Of a stretch of DNA of 64,000 nucleotides, positions 29,559 through 38,831 are shown one piece after another. Both the position numbers and the translations under genes were made by a program. The notes beneath the pieces are model-generated. The model saw nothing but the letters and a program-made list of their open reading frames with translations. It had not been told where the DNA came from and made no database searches. The number at the start of each line of letters is the position of its first letter. Position 1 is the stretch's first letter. Origin of the DNA: JBBROS01 sp965213845 (GTDB taxonomy: Bacteria; Pseudomonadota; Alphaproteobacteria; Acetobacterales; Acetobacteraceae); contig CBDCAI010000001.1 of NCBI GenBank assembly GCA_965213845.1, positions 18,361 through 82,360 on the forward strand, read 5' to 3'.

Positions 29559-29624
29559 TGCCAAACCCTCATTGCCGAACCGTCATTGCCGGATCCTCAT
29601 TGCCGGACCCTCATTGCCGGACCC
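29555..29624. repeat. 14-bp tandem repeat built on an ATGA stop/start overlap (5 copies)
   Basis: Five units run from 29555 to 29624 (29555-29568, 29569-29582, 29583-29596, 29597-29610, 29611-29624). The last two are identical (TCATTGCCGGACCC), the others differ by one to three bases. On the minus strand each unit ends in ATGA, an overlapping start and stop. The DppB-type permease gene ends in the unit at 29611 and the DppC-type gene starts in the unit at 29555, so a former 4-bp overlap seems to have been amplified into a spacer of about 50 bp. Confidence 0.95.
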
Positions 29625-30621
29625 TGGGGTCGAGCAGGGCGTAGCTGAGGTCGATGACGAGGTTGATGACCAGGTAGACGAAGGCGACGATGAGCGTGAT
29701 GCCCATGATGGCGGGGAAGTCGAGCGTGGCGGCGCTCTGGAAGGTGTAGCGGCCGAGGCCAGGCCAGGAGAACACGGTCTCGGTCATGACGGCGCCGGTG
29801 AGCAGGTTGGCGTACGCGAGCCCGCCCAAGGTGACGATGGGGATCATCGCGTTCGGCAGCACGTGGCCCAGCACGACCGCCCGTTCCCGCAGGCCTTTGG
29901 CGCGACCCATGCGCACATAGTCTTGCCGCAGGCATTCCAGCACGCTGGCCCGGGTGGTGCGGGTGATGAGCCCCAGCGTGGCCGCGGCCAGCACGACGAC
30001 CGGCAGCACGAGGTGGGCTGCGGCGTCGCGCACGCTCTCCCAGTCGCCACGGAGCGCGAAGTCCACCAGGTAGAAGCCGGTGCCCCCCTCCGGCGGCAGG
30101 CTGATCGGGTCGAGCCGCCCCGGCCCCGGCGCCCAGCCGAGCTTGCCGTAAAACAGCGCCAGCACGATGAACGCCAGCCAGAAGGTGGGGGCCGAAACGC
30201 CCATCAGCGAGATCAGCCGCGCCGCATGGTCGATCCAGCTGTCCCGCCGGACCGCCGCCAGGATGCCGAGCGGGATGCCGACCAGAAGGGCCAGGATGAA
30301 GGACAGCGTCGCCAGCTCGAGCGTGGCCGGGGCGAAGTCGGCGATGTCGTCCAGCACGGGCCGGTGGGAGGTGATGGAGATGCCGAGGTCGCCGTGCGCG
30401 AGGCCGCGCAGGAAGACGAAGTATCGTTCCCACAGCGGCAGGTCGAGGCCGAACTCGTGCCGCCAGCGGGCGACGAACACGGGGTCGGAGGCGGCGAGGT
30501 CGCCGAGCTGCGCCAGCACGGGGTCGCCCGGGACCGTGTTGGCGATGAGGAAGATCACCAGCGTGGCGAGGAGCGCCATGCCGAGCACCGCGAACAGCCG
30601 GGACGCGATGAAGCGCAGCAT
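29611..30621 (-). CDS. ABC transporter permease, DppB type
   Basis: A 336-residue inner-membrane permease, first gene of the ABC operon. It has the DppB N-terminus FIASRLFAVLGMALLATLVIFLIANTVPGDP, LALLVGIPLGILAAVRRDSWID and ISLMGVSAPTFWLAFIVLALF, then the EAA loop DYVRMGRAKGLRERAVVLGHVLPNAMIPIVT. Six hydrophobic segments fit the family. The last codons lie in a 14-bp tandem repeat. It is divergent from the small ORF and enoyl-CoA hydratase gene. Confidence 0.95.
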   Translation of the reverse strand: MLRFIASRLFAVLGMALLATLVIFLIANTVPGDPVLAQLGDLAASDPVFVARWRHEFGLDLPLWERYFVFLRGLAHGDLGISITSHRPVLDDIADFAPATLELATLSFILALLVGIPLGILAAVRRDSWIDHAARLISLMGVSAPTFWLAFIVLALFYGKLGWAPGPGRLDPISLPPEGGTGFYLVDFALRGDWESVRDAAAHLVLPVVVLAAATLGLITRTTRASVLECLRQDYVRMGRAKGLRERAVVLGHVLPNAMIPIVTLGGLAYANLLTGAVMTETVFSWPGLGRYTFQSAATLDFPAIMGITLIVAFVYLVINLVIDLSYALLDPRVRQ

Positions 30622-30684
30622 CGGTCGTCTCCCCTCGGGGCCGCCTCTCGTGGGACAGCCTTCTCAAACGTCTTAGAAATGGGG

Positions 30685-30697
30685 TGACTCGGAGTCA
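30685..30697. promoter_or_regulatory. 13-bp palindrome in the divergent region upstream of the ABC operon
   Basis: TGACTC-G-GAGTCA is a perfect six-base inverted repeat about 64 bp upstream of the permease start. The 30622-31147 region is the largest non-coding stretch in the window. Besides this palindrome it holds a GCCGC/GCGGC hairpin at 30725-30739, a nine-C run at 30802-30810 and one small candidate ORF. A regulator site is plausible but unproven. Confidence 0.35.
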
Positions 30698-30822
30698 AAT
30701 CCTGCCTAGCGTCCGGGCAAGTCAGCCGCGCAAAGCGGCGCCTCTGGAGGAGAGGTCATTGTAGATGATACGTCTACGGCATAGCTTTCAGGCACCGGCT
30801 ACCCCCCCCCAGGACAACGGCC

Positions 30823-30975
30823 ATGCACGTCGGTTTCGCGATCCGCAGCCACAACTACCCGGTTCCCAACTGGATCGTTCGCATCATGCGATGGGGCTTC
30901 CTACTGGGCTTTGCGCTGGCTGCGCTGGCAATGGCCCTGATCGTCGCGGCGTTCGTCGGGGCTTTTCTCTTTTAA
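30823..30975 (+). CDS. Candidate 50-residue single-span membrane protein
   Basis: An ATG at 30823 opens a 50-codon frame ending at TAA 30973-30975, preceded by AGGACA about ten bases upstream. The first 25 residues are amphipathic and basic (several Arg, an NYPVPNWIVRIMRW stretch), followed by about 25 hydrophobic residues rich in Ala, Leu, Phe and Val, fitting one transmembrane helix. Most third codon positions are G or C, as in real genes here. No family is recognised. It lies alone in a 525-bp gap, so the call rests on composition and start context only. Confidence 0.4.
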   Translation: MHVGFAIRSHNYPVPNWIVRIMRWGFLLGFALAALAMALIVAAFVGAFLF

Positions 30976-31147
30976 TTGCGCGATGGGGGTTTGCCGGCCA
31001 AAGCCCGCGCGACTTCCAGAGCGGCGACTTGGGCGGCCTCCTCGCCTTTTCGGAAGGCCGCCACGCCGAGAAAGGACCGCGGCGGGATAGGGTGCGCGGA
31101 CTTACGATGGCCGCCGGTGTCGTCCGCCGCTGCCCACACCATGCAGG

Positions 31148-31939
31148 ATGCACGGCCTGCCCGGGCCGATCGTGACCGGCTCCGTGGGCTATGGGGTGTC
31201 GGGCGGGATCGCGGAGATCGTGCTGGACCGGCCGCAGAAGCTGAACGCCATGACGCCGGAGATGGCGGCCAGCCTCGCCGAGCACTGCCGGGCCGCGGAC
31301 GCCGACGACGCGGTGCGGGCGGTGCTGCTGCGGGGCGAGGGGGCGCGTGCGTTCTGCGCCGGCAGCGACCTGGGCAGCCTGGCGGCATACCCGAGCGTGT
31401 GGGCCTTCCGCAACCGGGTCGAGTACGCGACGGCGGTGCGGAACATCCGCAAGCCCGTCGTGGTGGCGCTGCAGGGCTGGGTGCTGGGCGGCGGCTGCGA
31501 GATGGCGCTGGGGGCCGACCTGCGGGTGGCGGGCGAGGGGGCGCGGCTCGGCTTTCCCGAGGTGCAGCGGGGCTGGGTGGGGGGCGGCGGCGCGTCGCAG
31601 CTGCTGCCGCGGATGATCGGGCTGGGCCCGGCGACGCGCATGCTGATGCTGGGCGACCCGGTCGGCGCCGCCGAGGCGCTGCGGCTGGGCCTGGTGGACG
31701 AGGTGGTGACCGACGACGCGGTGCAGGCACGGGCGCGGGCGCTGTCGGAACAGCTGGCCGCGCTGAGCCCGGTCGCGGTGCAGGCGGTGAAGGCCTCGCT
31801 TCGCGCGGCCCTTTCGATGCCGCTGGATGCCGGGCTGCGCTACGAGAACGAGATGAACGCGCTGTGCTTCGGCGCGGGCGACCATCTGGAGGGCATCCAG
31901 GCCTTTCAGGAGCGGCGCACCGCGACGTTCCAGCGCTGA
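31148..31939 (+). CDS. Enoyl-CoA hydratase/isomerase family protein
   Basis: A 263-residue crotonase-fold enzyme. The oxyanion-hole segments are RAFCAGSDLGSL (about 72-83) and LQGWVLGGGCEMALGADL (about 106-123), and both usual acid residues are visible (GGGCE and GFPEVQRGW), so hydratase activity is possible. The MPLDAGLRYENEMNALCF tail is typical. With the CoA-transferase encoded nearby, it could act on an acyl-CoA from the imported acid. The ribosome site is poor. It is first of a plus-strand trio with a binding protein and a dehydrogenase. Confidence 0.9.
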   Translation: MHGLPGPIVTGSVGYGVSGGIAEIVLDRPQKLNAMTPEMAASLAEHCRAADADDAVRAVLLRGEGARAFCAGSDLGSLAAYPSVWAFRNRVEYATAVRNIRKPVVVALQGWVLGGGCEMALGADLRVAGEGARLGFPEVQRGWVGGGGASQLLPRMIGLGPATRMLMLGDPVGAAEALRLGLVDEVVTDDAVQARARALSEQLAALSPVAVQAVKASLRAALSMPLDAGLRYENEMNALCFGAGDHLEGIQAFQERRTATFQR

Positions 31940-31988
31940 ACAACACGCACAAGGCCGAACGAACGGCCACACTCCAGGAGGACCATCC

Positions 31989-33620
31989 ATGACCGAGCCC
32001 GCCCCCCCGAACCCGATCGGCCGCCGTGCGCTTTCCCAGCTGCTGCTGGGCGGCGCGCTGGCCGTGTCCGCACTGCCCATCTCCGCACTGCCCGTCTCCG
32101 CATGGTCGGCGGCCCGGGCGCAGGGCCGCAAGGACGTGCTGGTCCTCGGGCTCGACATCAGCGACACCGTCACGTTCGACCCGGCGCGGCAGAACAACTA
32201 CTCCCCGCCGCTGACGCTCGAGGCCACGTACGACACGCTGATCACGCTCGAGCCCGGGAAGTACACCGTCCCGGTGCCGTCACTGGCAACGAAATGGGCG
32301 CGCACGCCGGACGGCCAGGGCTGGCGGTTCACGCTGCGGGAGAACGTGAAGTTCTTCGGCGGCAACCCGCTGACGGCCGAGGACGTGAAGTGGACGTTCG
32401 ACCGCATCCTGGCGATCAAGGACCAGACCGCGGCCTACATCGGCAACGTCTCGGGCGCCGCGGTCGTGGACGCGCAGACGGTGGACATCCTGCTGAAGAA
32501 CCCGGCCGAACCCATCCTGGCGATATTGGCGGCACCGGGGTTCGGCATCCTGGACCGCAAGACGGTCATGGAGCACGGCGGCACCACGACGGCCGACGAC
32601 AAGGCGGCGGAGTGGCTGAACGGGCATTCCGCCGGGACGGGCGCCTATGCGCTGACCGCCTGGAGCCGGAGCGCGCAGGTGCAGATGGTCCGCAACCCCA
32701 ACTCCTGGCGGGGCGCCAGCGCGTTCGCCCGCATCGTGATCCGCCACATCCCGGACAGCGCCGCCCAGCTTCTGGCGGTGCAGCGCGGCGACGTGGATGC
32801 GGCGTTCAATCTGATCCCGGAGCAGATCGCCAGCCTGAAGGCGGAGCCGAAGATCCGGATCGAGAAGCTGACCAGCCTCGACTTCGTCTACATGGCGGTC
32901 GGGCAGGATGCCGAGCTGAACAAGACGCTGGCGATCAAGGAGGCGCGCCAGGCCATCGCCCACGCGATCGACTACGAGGGGATCCGGACGGGCCTGCTGG
33001 GCGGCGAGGCCACGCGGCCCGCGAGCTTCCTGCCCGTCGGCGTGCTGGGCTCGACCGAGGCGGATGCGAAGAACCTGGCGCCGAAGCAGGACCTGGCCCT
33101 GGCCAAGCAGCTGCTGCAGAAGGCCGGGGTGCCCGACGGGTTCGAGTTCGACCTCAGCTACGGCCAGGCGGCGATCGCGGGGATCACCTACCAGACGCTG
33201 GCGCAGAAGCTGCAGTCGGATCTGGGCCGGGTGGGGATCCGCGTGAAGCTGAACCCGATGGACCAGGTGAACCTGCGGACCCAGTACATCGGCGGCAAGT
33301 CGCAGGCGGTGCTGACCTTCTGGAACCCGCCCGCGGTGGACAACCTGCTGTGGGCCGCGGCGTCCACGCAGCGGGTGGCCAAGCGGGTGCACTGGGTGCC
33401 CGACGACAAGCTTTTGGCGCTGGTGACGCAGGCGGCGTCGGAGCCCGACGAAGCGAAGCAGGCGCTGCTGTGGATCGAGTACCAGAAGGCCATGGTGGAC
33501 CAGGCGAACATGGTGATCCTGTTCCAGCCGGTCTACCAGGTCGCGGTGCGGGACGGGGTGGCCGCGTTCCCGCTGACGGCGGCCGGGTGGCTGGCCGACC
33601 TGAGCGGAGCCCGGTCCTGA
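31989..33620 (+). CDS. ABC transporter substrate-binding protein, family 5
   Basis: A 543-residue periplasmic binding protein. The N-terminus has a twin arginine (PIGRRALSQLLLGGA) and a hydrophobic segment lengthened by a 15-bp repeat encoding SALPxxSALPxxSA (32066-32105), ending AARAQ. The mature part has DISDTVTFDPARQNNYSPP, LATKWARTPDGQGWRFTLRENVKF and the GTGAYALTAWSR block of the family. AGGAGG lies a few bases before the ATG. Its likely partners are the divergent permeases and ATPase at 26.6-30.6 kb, which lack their own binding protein. Ligand unknown. Confidence 0.93.
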   Translation: MTEPAPPNPIGRRALSQLLLGGALAVSALPISALPVSAWSAARAQGRKDVLVLGLDISDTVTFDPARQNNYSPPLTLEATYDTLITLEPGKYTVPVPSLATKWARTPDGQGWRFTLRENVKFFGGNPLTAEDVKWTFDRILAIKDQTAAYIGNVSGAAVVDAQTVDILLKNPAEPILAILAAPGFGILDRKTVMEHGGTTTADDKAAEWLNGHSAGTGAYALTAWSRSAQVQMVRNPNSWRGASAFARIVIRHIPDSAAQLLAVQRGDVDAAFNLIPEQIASLKAEPKIRIEKLTSLDFVYMAVGQDAELNKTLAIKEARQAIAHAIDYEGIRTGLLGGEATRPASFLPVGVLGSTEADAKNLAPKQDLALAKQLLQKAGVPDGFEFDLSYGQAAIAGITYQTLAQKLQSDLGRVGIRVKLNPMDQVNLRTQYIGGKSQAVLTFWNPPAVDNLLWAAASTQRVAKRVHWVPDDKLLALVTQAASEPDEAKQALLWIEYQKAMVDQANMVILFQPVYQVAVRDGVAAFPLTAAGWLADLSGARS

Positions 33621-34606
33621 TCCTGCTGACCTACCCGCCCGAGGCGCGGGCCCTGTATTACGGGGAGCGTGCCCTGGCGGCGTTGCGGCAGCTGGGCCCC
33701 GTTTCGCTGCACGAGGGCGGCCCGCTGGAGGGTGCGGCCCTGATCCGGGCGGCGGCCCAGATGCGGATCATCGTCGCGGACCGGGCGGTGCCGGCGCCGG
33801 CCGGGCTGTTCCAGGCGCTGCCGGACCTCGTGGCCTTCGTCCGGGGCGCGGTCGATATCCGGACGGTGGACGTGGCGGCGGCGTCCGGGGCCGGGGTGCT
33901 GGTGACACGGGCGTCCCCGGGCTTCGTGCCGGCGGTGTGCGAGCTGATCCTGGGGCTCATGGTCGACCTGTGCCGCGGCGTCTCGGGGTCGGTGGCCGAG
34001 CATCGGGCCGGACGGCGGCCGCCGGTGCGGATGGGGCGGCAGATCGCGGGCGCCACCGTGGGCATCATCGGCTACGGCGCGATCGGCCGGCGGCTCGCGC
34101 GGCTGCTGCTGGCGATGGAGGCGGAGGTGCTGGTTTCCGACCCCCATGTGACGTTCGCGGGCGATGACGGGGTCCGCCCGATGGCGTTGCCGGCGCTGTT
34201 GGCCACGGCGGACATCGTGGTCTGCCTCGCGATCGCCGATGCGAGCACGGCGAACCTGCTGGACGCGGCGGCCTTTGCCCGGATGAAGCGGGGGGCGCTG
34301 CTGATCAACGCCTCACGGGGCGAGCTGGTGGACGAGGCGGCCTTGGCCGAGGCGCTCGACAGCGGACATCTGGGCGGTGCCGCGCTCGATGTGGGGCGGG
34401 ATGCCGACCAGATGCCGAGCCTGTCGCTGGCGGCCCGTGCCGACGTGCTGGCCACGCCGCATGTGGGCGGCCTGACCGGGCCGGCCGCGGAACACCAGGC
34501 GCTGGAGACGACGCGGCAGGTTGCGGCCATCCTGCAGGGGCAGACGCCGCCGGGGTCGGTGAACGCGGAGGCCGCCGGGCGGCTGCGGACTTGGCGGCCC
34601 CGATGA
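33587..34606 (+). CDS. D-isomer-specific 2-hydroxyacid dehydrogenase
   Basis: About 330 residues. The NAD motif GATVGIIGYGAIGRRLARLLLAM is central, with the catalytic Arg in LLINASRGELVDEAALAEAL and the acid/His region near VLATPHVGGLTG. The family reduces 2-oxoacids or oxidises D-2-hydroxyacids. The homologous part begins at ILLTYPPEARALYY. The nearest ordinary start is GTG 33587, inside the binding-protein gene; a CTG at 33617 overlaps its stop as CTGA and has GGAG seven bases upstream, so it may be the true start. It converges on the kinase gene with a seven-base gap. Confidence 0.88.
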   Translation: MAGRPERSPVLILLTYPPEARALYYGERALAALRQLGPVSLHEGGPLEGAALIRAAAQMRIIVADRAVPAPAGLFQALPDLVAFVRGAVDIRTVDVAAASGAGVLVTRASPGFVPAVCELILGLMVDLCRGVSGSVAEHRAGRRPPVRMGRQIAGATVGIIGYGAIGRRLARLLLAMEAEVLVSDPHVTFAGDDGVRPMALPALLATADIVVCLAIADASTANLLDAAAFARMKRGALLINASRGELVDEAALAEALDSGHLGGAALDVGRDADQMPSLSLAARADVLATPHVGGLTGPAAEHQALETTRQVAAILQGQTPPGSVNAEAAGRLRTWRPR

Positions 34607-34613
34607 CGGCGTC

Positions 34614-35996
<1,383 letters not shown>

Positions 35997-36015
35997 CGGG
36001 GCGGCCCGGCCGCGC

Positions 36016-36894
36016 TCAGTCGCCGCTCTCGAGCATGGTCATGGCGTTGGTCAGGGAGCGGCGCATGCGGTTGAACGACAGCGACAACGACGCGATCTCG
36101 TCCTTGCCCGGCACGACGTATTCGGGCACGCCGGCCTTGCCCAGGCTCACCGCGCTGGCCATGGCGGAGATCTGCCGCACGGGTTTGACGATGAAGTGGT
36201 GCAGCAGCAGGTTCAGCAGCAGGATCATGAGGGCGAAGACGGCGGCGAGGCCGGCCAGGAAGGTGAAGAACGCCCGATGGGCGCGGGACAGGGCCACCTG
36301 CATGGGCACGGTGACGATCTGCGCGCCTATGACGCTGTTCAGCTTCCAGCCGAAGCCGTTGGCGGTGCCGTAGATGGCCGTCATGGACGGGGGTGCGGCG
36401 GAGGGCACGGAGTGGCAGACCAGGCAGGCGGGGTCGGTCAGGCGGAACGGCCGCGCCATGTTCAGCGTGGGGCCGTTCGGGGTGTCCCGCTCGGTGACCA
36501 GCTCCTTGGTCGCGGGCTGCTGTTGGAAGATGTCGATCAGGTCGGCCTGCCAGTCGGTGGCGCGGTCGGCGGGGTTGGTGGGGTTCAGCGCCGCCTCCTT
36601 GTAGGCGTATTCGGGAAACTGCTTCTGCATGGTGCGGAAGTTGGTCTGTGCGGCGAACGAGGGGATGGTGTGCGGCAGGAAGTGGACGTCGCTCTGCGCG
36701 GCGAGCAGGGGCTGGATCTGCGTGGCCGTGTAGGCGCGGATCGCCGAGGCGTTCTCGAGCATGATTTCGGCGTTCTGCAGCACCTCGCGGCGGGCATTGT
36801 CCTGCACGACGGGGTAGAAGATGGCCGCGGCCAGCCCCAGACCGAGCAGGAAGGTCAACAGCATGACGGCGTTGAACTTGGCTTTGAGGCCCAC
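36016..36894 (-). CDS. Membrane c-heme sensor (DUF3365/Tll0287-like) with HAMP
   Basis: A 292-residue protein. Transmembrane segment 1 is about 10-29, followed by a periplasmic Tll0287-like domain with a single c-type heme motif CLVCH at 157-161. Transmembrane segment 2 is about 209-231, and a HAMP linker follows (KPVRQISAMASAV to the NRMRRSLTNAM helix). The chain ends there: no kinase, cyclase or methyl-accepting domain follows. Such domains sense redox state or gas through the heme. Since the next gene in the operon encodes a soluble Ser/Thr kinase, the signal is probably passed on in trans. Confidence 0.88.
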   Translation of the reverse strand: MGLKAKFNAVMLLTFLLGLGLAAAIFYPVVQDNARREVLQNAEIMLENASAIRAYTATQIQPLLAAQSDVHFLPHTIPSFAAQTNFRTMQKQFPEYAYKEAALNPTNPADRATDWQADLIDIFQQQPATKELVTERDTPNGPTLNMARPFRLTDPACLVCHSVPSAAPPSMTAIYGTANGFGWKLNSVIGAQIVTVPMQVALSRAHRAFFTFLAGLAAVFALMILLLNLLLHHFIVKPVRQISAMASAVSLGKAGVPEYVVPGKDEIASLSLSFNRMRRSLTNAMTMLESGD

Positions 36895-37038
36895 GGCAGA
36901 ACTCCCGGCTCGGCGCCCGTCCGGGCGACCCGTGCCACGGTATCATCGAAGCCGTACCGTTCCCACGCCGGATGTCGACGACGCCGGGGGGAATGCGAGG
37001 GTGCTGTCGTCCGGGGTGGACAGAGTCAGGAGGGTGCC

Positions 37039-37785
37039 TTGATCGAGGTTCGGGATCGGTTGATCGTCGCGTTGGACGTGGCGGGGGTGGACGCGGCGCG
37101 GGCGCTGGTGGGACGGCTCGGGGATGCCGTGGGGTTCTACAAGGTTGGGATGTGGCTGTTGTACGAGCCCGGGATGCGGGAGTTCGTGGCGGGGCTGGTG
37201 GGGGCGGGCAAGCAGGTGTTCCTGGACGCCAAGATGTACGACATCCCGGAGACGGTGCGGCGGGGCGTTGCCTCGGTGGCGCGGATGGGAGTGCGGATCC
37301 TGACGGTGCATGGGGACCCCGAGATCCTGGCGGCGGCGGCGGATGGGGCGCGGGGCACGGGGCTGATGGTGTTCGCGGTGACGGTGCTGACGAGCCAGGA
37401 CGACGCTTCGGTGGCGGCGATGGGGTATGGGCGGCCGGTGGCGGAGCTGGTGGCGCTGCGGGTGCGGGCGGCGGCGGCGGCGGGGGTTGCCGGGGTGATT
37501 GCCTCGGCGGCCGACGACCCCGATGGGCTGCGGGCGCTGGCGGGGGCGCCGTTGCTGGTTGCCACGCCGGGGATCCGGATGAGCGGGGCGGGGCTGGACG
37601 ACCAGAGGCGGGTCGCCACGCCGGAGGAGGCGGTGGCGCGGGGGGCGGACTACCTGGTCGTGGGGCGGCCGATCACCCAGGCGGCGGACCCGGCGGCGGC
37701 GGCGGACGCGGTGCTGGCCGCGATGGCGGTGGGCGCGGCGCGGCGGTCGGTGGCCGGTCCGGTCGCGGGCCGGGCTCGGGCTTGA
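37039..37785 (+). CDS. pyrF: Orotidine 5'-phosphate decarboxylase
   Basis: A 248-residue TIM-barrel enzyme for the last step of UMP synthesis. The catalytic Asp63-Lys65-Asp68 set lies in FLDAKMYDIPETV, the phosphate region in VATPGIRMSG, and VVGRPIT is the conserved late glycine-arginine loop. The start is TTG 37039, behind a strong AGGAGGG; no ATG or GTG fits the frame. It stands alone, and its last 113 bp overlap the antisense protease gene. Confidence 0.93.
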   Translation: MIEVRDRLIVALDVAGVDAARALVGRLGDAVGFYKVGMWLLYEPGMREFVAGLVGAGKQVFLDAKMYDIPETVRRGVASVARMGVRILTVHGDPEILAAAADGARGTGLMVFAVTVLTSQDDASVAAMGYGRPVAELVALRVRAAAAAGVAGVIASAADDPDGLRALAGAPLLVATPGIRMSGAGLDDQRRVATPEEAVARGADYLVVGRPITQAADPAAAADAVLAAMAVGAARRSVAGPVAGRARA

Positions 37786-38659
37786 GGCCGCCCGGCTCCG
37801 GCCCGCCGCCCTTGAGTGCAGAGAGGGTCACGGTCCCCGCGGCGTAGCTCAGCCATAGGTGGCGGGGGCCGAGCTGGTCCAGGCCCAGCAGCATGTCGCC
37901 GCGCTCCAGCTGCAGCGGGGCGATGCTGATGGTGGCGGCGCGCGGGCGTTCGCTGCCGAGGGCGAGGCGGGCCTCGACATGCTCGACGGGCAGGCGTGCG
38001 CCGTCGATGCCCGGGGCGGTGTTGGCCGATGGGGGCGCCTGCAGGTTCAGGCGGCGGGCGGTGGCGGTGTTGAGGATGGTGGTGCGGCTGCCGGTGTCGA
38101 GCAGGGCGAGCAGGGGTTCGCCGTTGACCCGGACGGGGGCGAAGGCCTCGCCGGCGCGGGAGATCTCGAGGGCGATGGTGGTGCCTTCGAAGGGGGGCGG
38201 GCAGTCTTCCCGGGTCCAGAGGGCGGCCCGGCCGTTCGCCACATCCAGCTCGAGGTCAAAGCGGGCCAGCAGAGTCGCGCCGAGCAGGCCGGCGAGGGGC
38301 GGGATGGTCTGGAGGTCCAGCGGCAGCGTGGAGACGGGGGCGAACAGGCCGGGCATGGGGGCGCCGCCGAGGCGGAGGCCGGGCAGCGCCACGACCGGGA
38401 CCTCGCGGCTGCCGCCCGTGCCGTAGATGCGCTGCATGCCGTTGAGCGGGAGGCCGAGGGCGCGGACGGCCTCGGGGGTGACGAGCAGCCCCTGGGCACC
38501 GGTGTCGAGGATGAGGCTGACCGGCTGACCGGCGAGGCTCGCGTCCACGATGGGAAAGCCGTCGACGAGGCGCAGCGGCAGCTCGGCGACGCGGGTGCGG
38601 GGGCAGGGGGCCGGGAGGGCCAGGAGCGGGACCGCGAACAGCGCGCGGCGCGGGATCAA
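37673..38659 (-). CDS. Retropepsin-like aspartic protease
   Basis: A 328-residue protein with two retropepsin-type motifs in one chain, Asp52-Thr-Gly (ILDTGAQG) and Asp188-Thr-Gly (LLDTGSRT), plus the ATLLARFDLELD strand expected in the fold. A short hydrophobic N-terminus (ALFAVPLLALPAP) suggests export or membrane attachment. The start is TTG 38659, which lies in the first degenerate unit of a 24-bp repeat array. The last 38 or so residues are mostly Pro, Arg and Gly and are encoded in the overlap with pyrF, so the tail may be a read-through extension without function. Confidence 0.8.
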   Translation of the reverse strand: MIPRRALFAVPLLALPAPCPRTRVAELPLRLVDGFPIVDASLAGQPVSLILDTGAQGLLVTPEAVRALGLPLNGMQRIYGTGGSREVPVVALPGLRLGGAPMPGLFAPVSTLPLDLQTIPPLAGLLGATLLARFDLELDVANGRAALWTREDCPPPFEGTTIALEISRAGEAFAPVRVNGEPLLALLDTGSRTTILNTATARRLNLQAPPSANTAPGIDGARLPVEHVEARLALGSERPRAATISIAPLQLERGDMLLGLDQLGPRHLWLSYAAGTVTLSALKGGGPEPGGLKPEPGPRPDRPPTAAPRPPPSRPAPRPPPPPGPPPG

Positions 38660-38831
38660 CAGACGTGCTCCCGCAGGTGCGGGATCATCAGACGTGATCC
38701 CGCAGGGATCATCAGACGTGATCCCGCAGGGATCATCAGACGTGATCCCGCAGGGATCAACAGACGTGATCCCGCAGGGATCAACAGACGTGATCCGCAG
38801 GGATCAACAGACGTGATCCCGCAGGGATCAA
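38652..38831. repeat. 24-bp tandem repeat with internal hairpin over a stop/start junction
   Basis: Six near-perfect units lie at 38681-38704, 38705-38728, 38729-38752, 38753-38776, 38777-38799 (one base short) and 38800-38823, with a diverged unit at 38652-38680 and a partial one at 38824-38831. Each unit has arms GGGATCA and TGATCCC around a seven-base loop, so it folds into a hairpin. Units come in two versions (ATCATC or ATCAAC). On the minus strand the VWA gene stops in the outermost unit and the protease gene starts at TTG in the other end. Confidence 0.95.

Noticed and set aside
30765..31175. 136-codon plus-strand frame upstream of the enoyl-CoA hydratase gene
   Set aside because: Its translation has no domain and poor codon pattern, and it overlaps a more convincing small membrane ORF and the start of the hydratase gene.
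38550..38816. Plus-strand frame encoding a repeated SSDVIPQG peptide
   Set aside because: It is only the translation of the 24-bp repeat array plus antisense of the protease gene; no ribosome site or wider coding signal.
38652..38831. CRISPR-like array
   Set aside because: Units follow each other directly without spacers and no cas gene is present; it is a simple tandem repeat.
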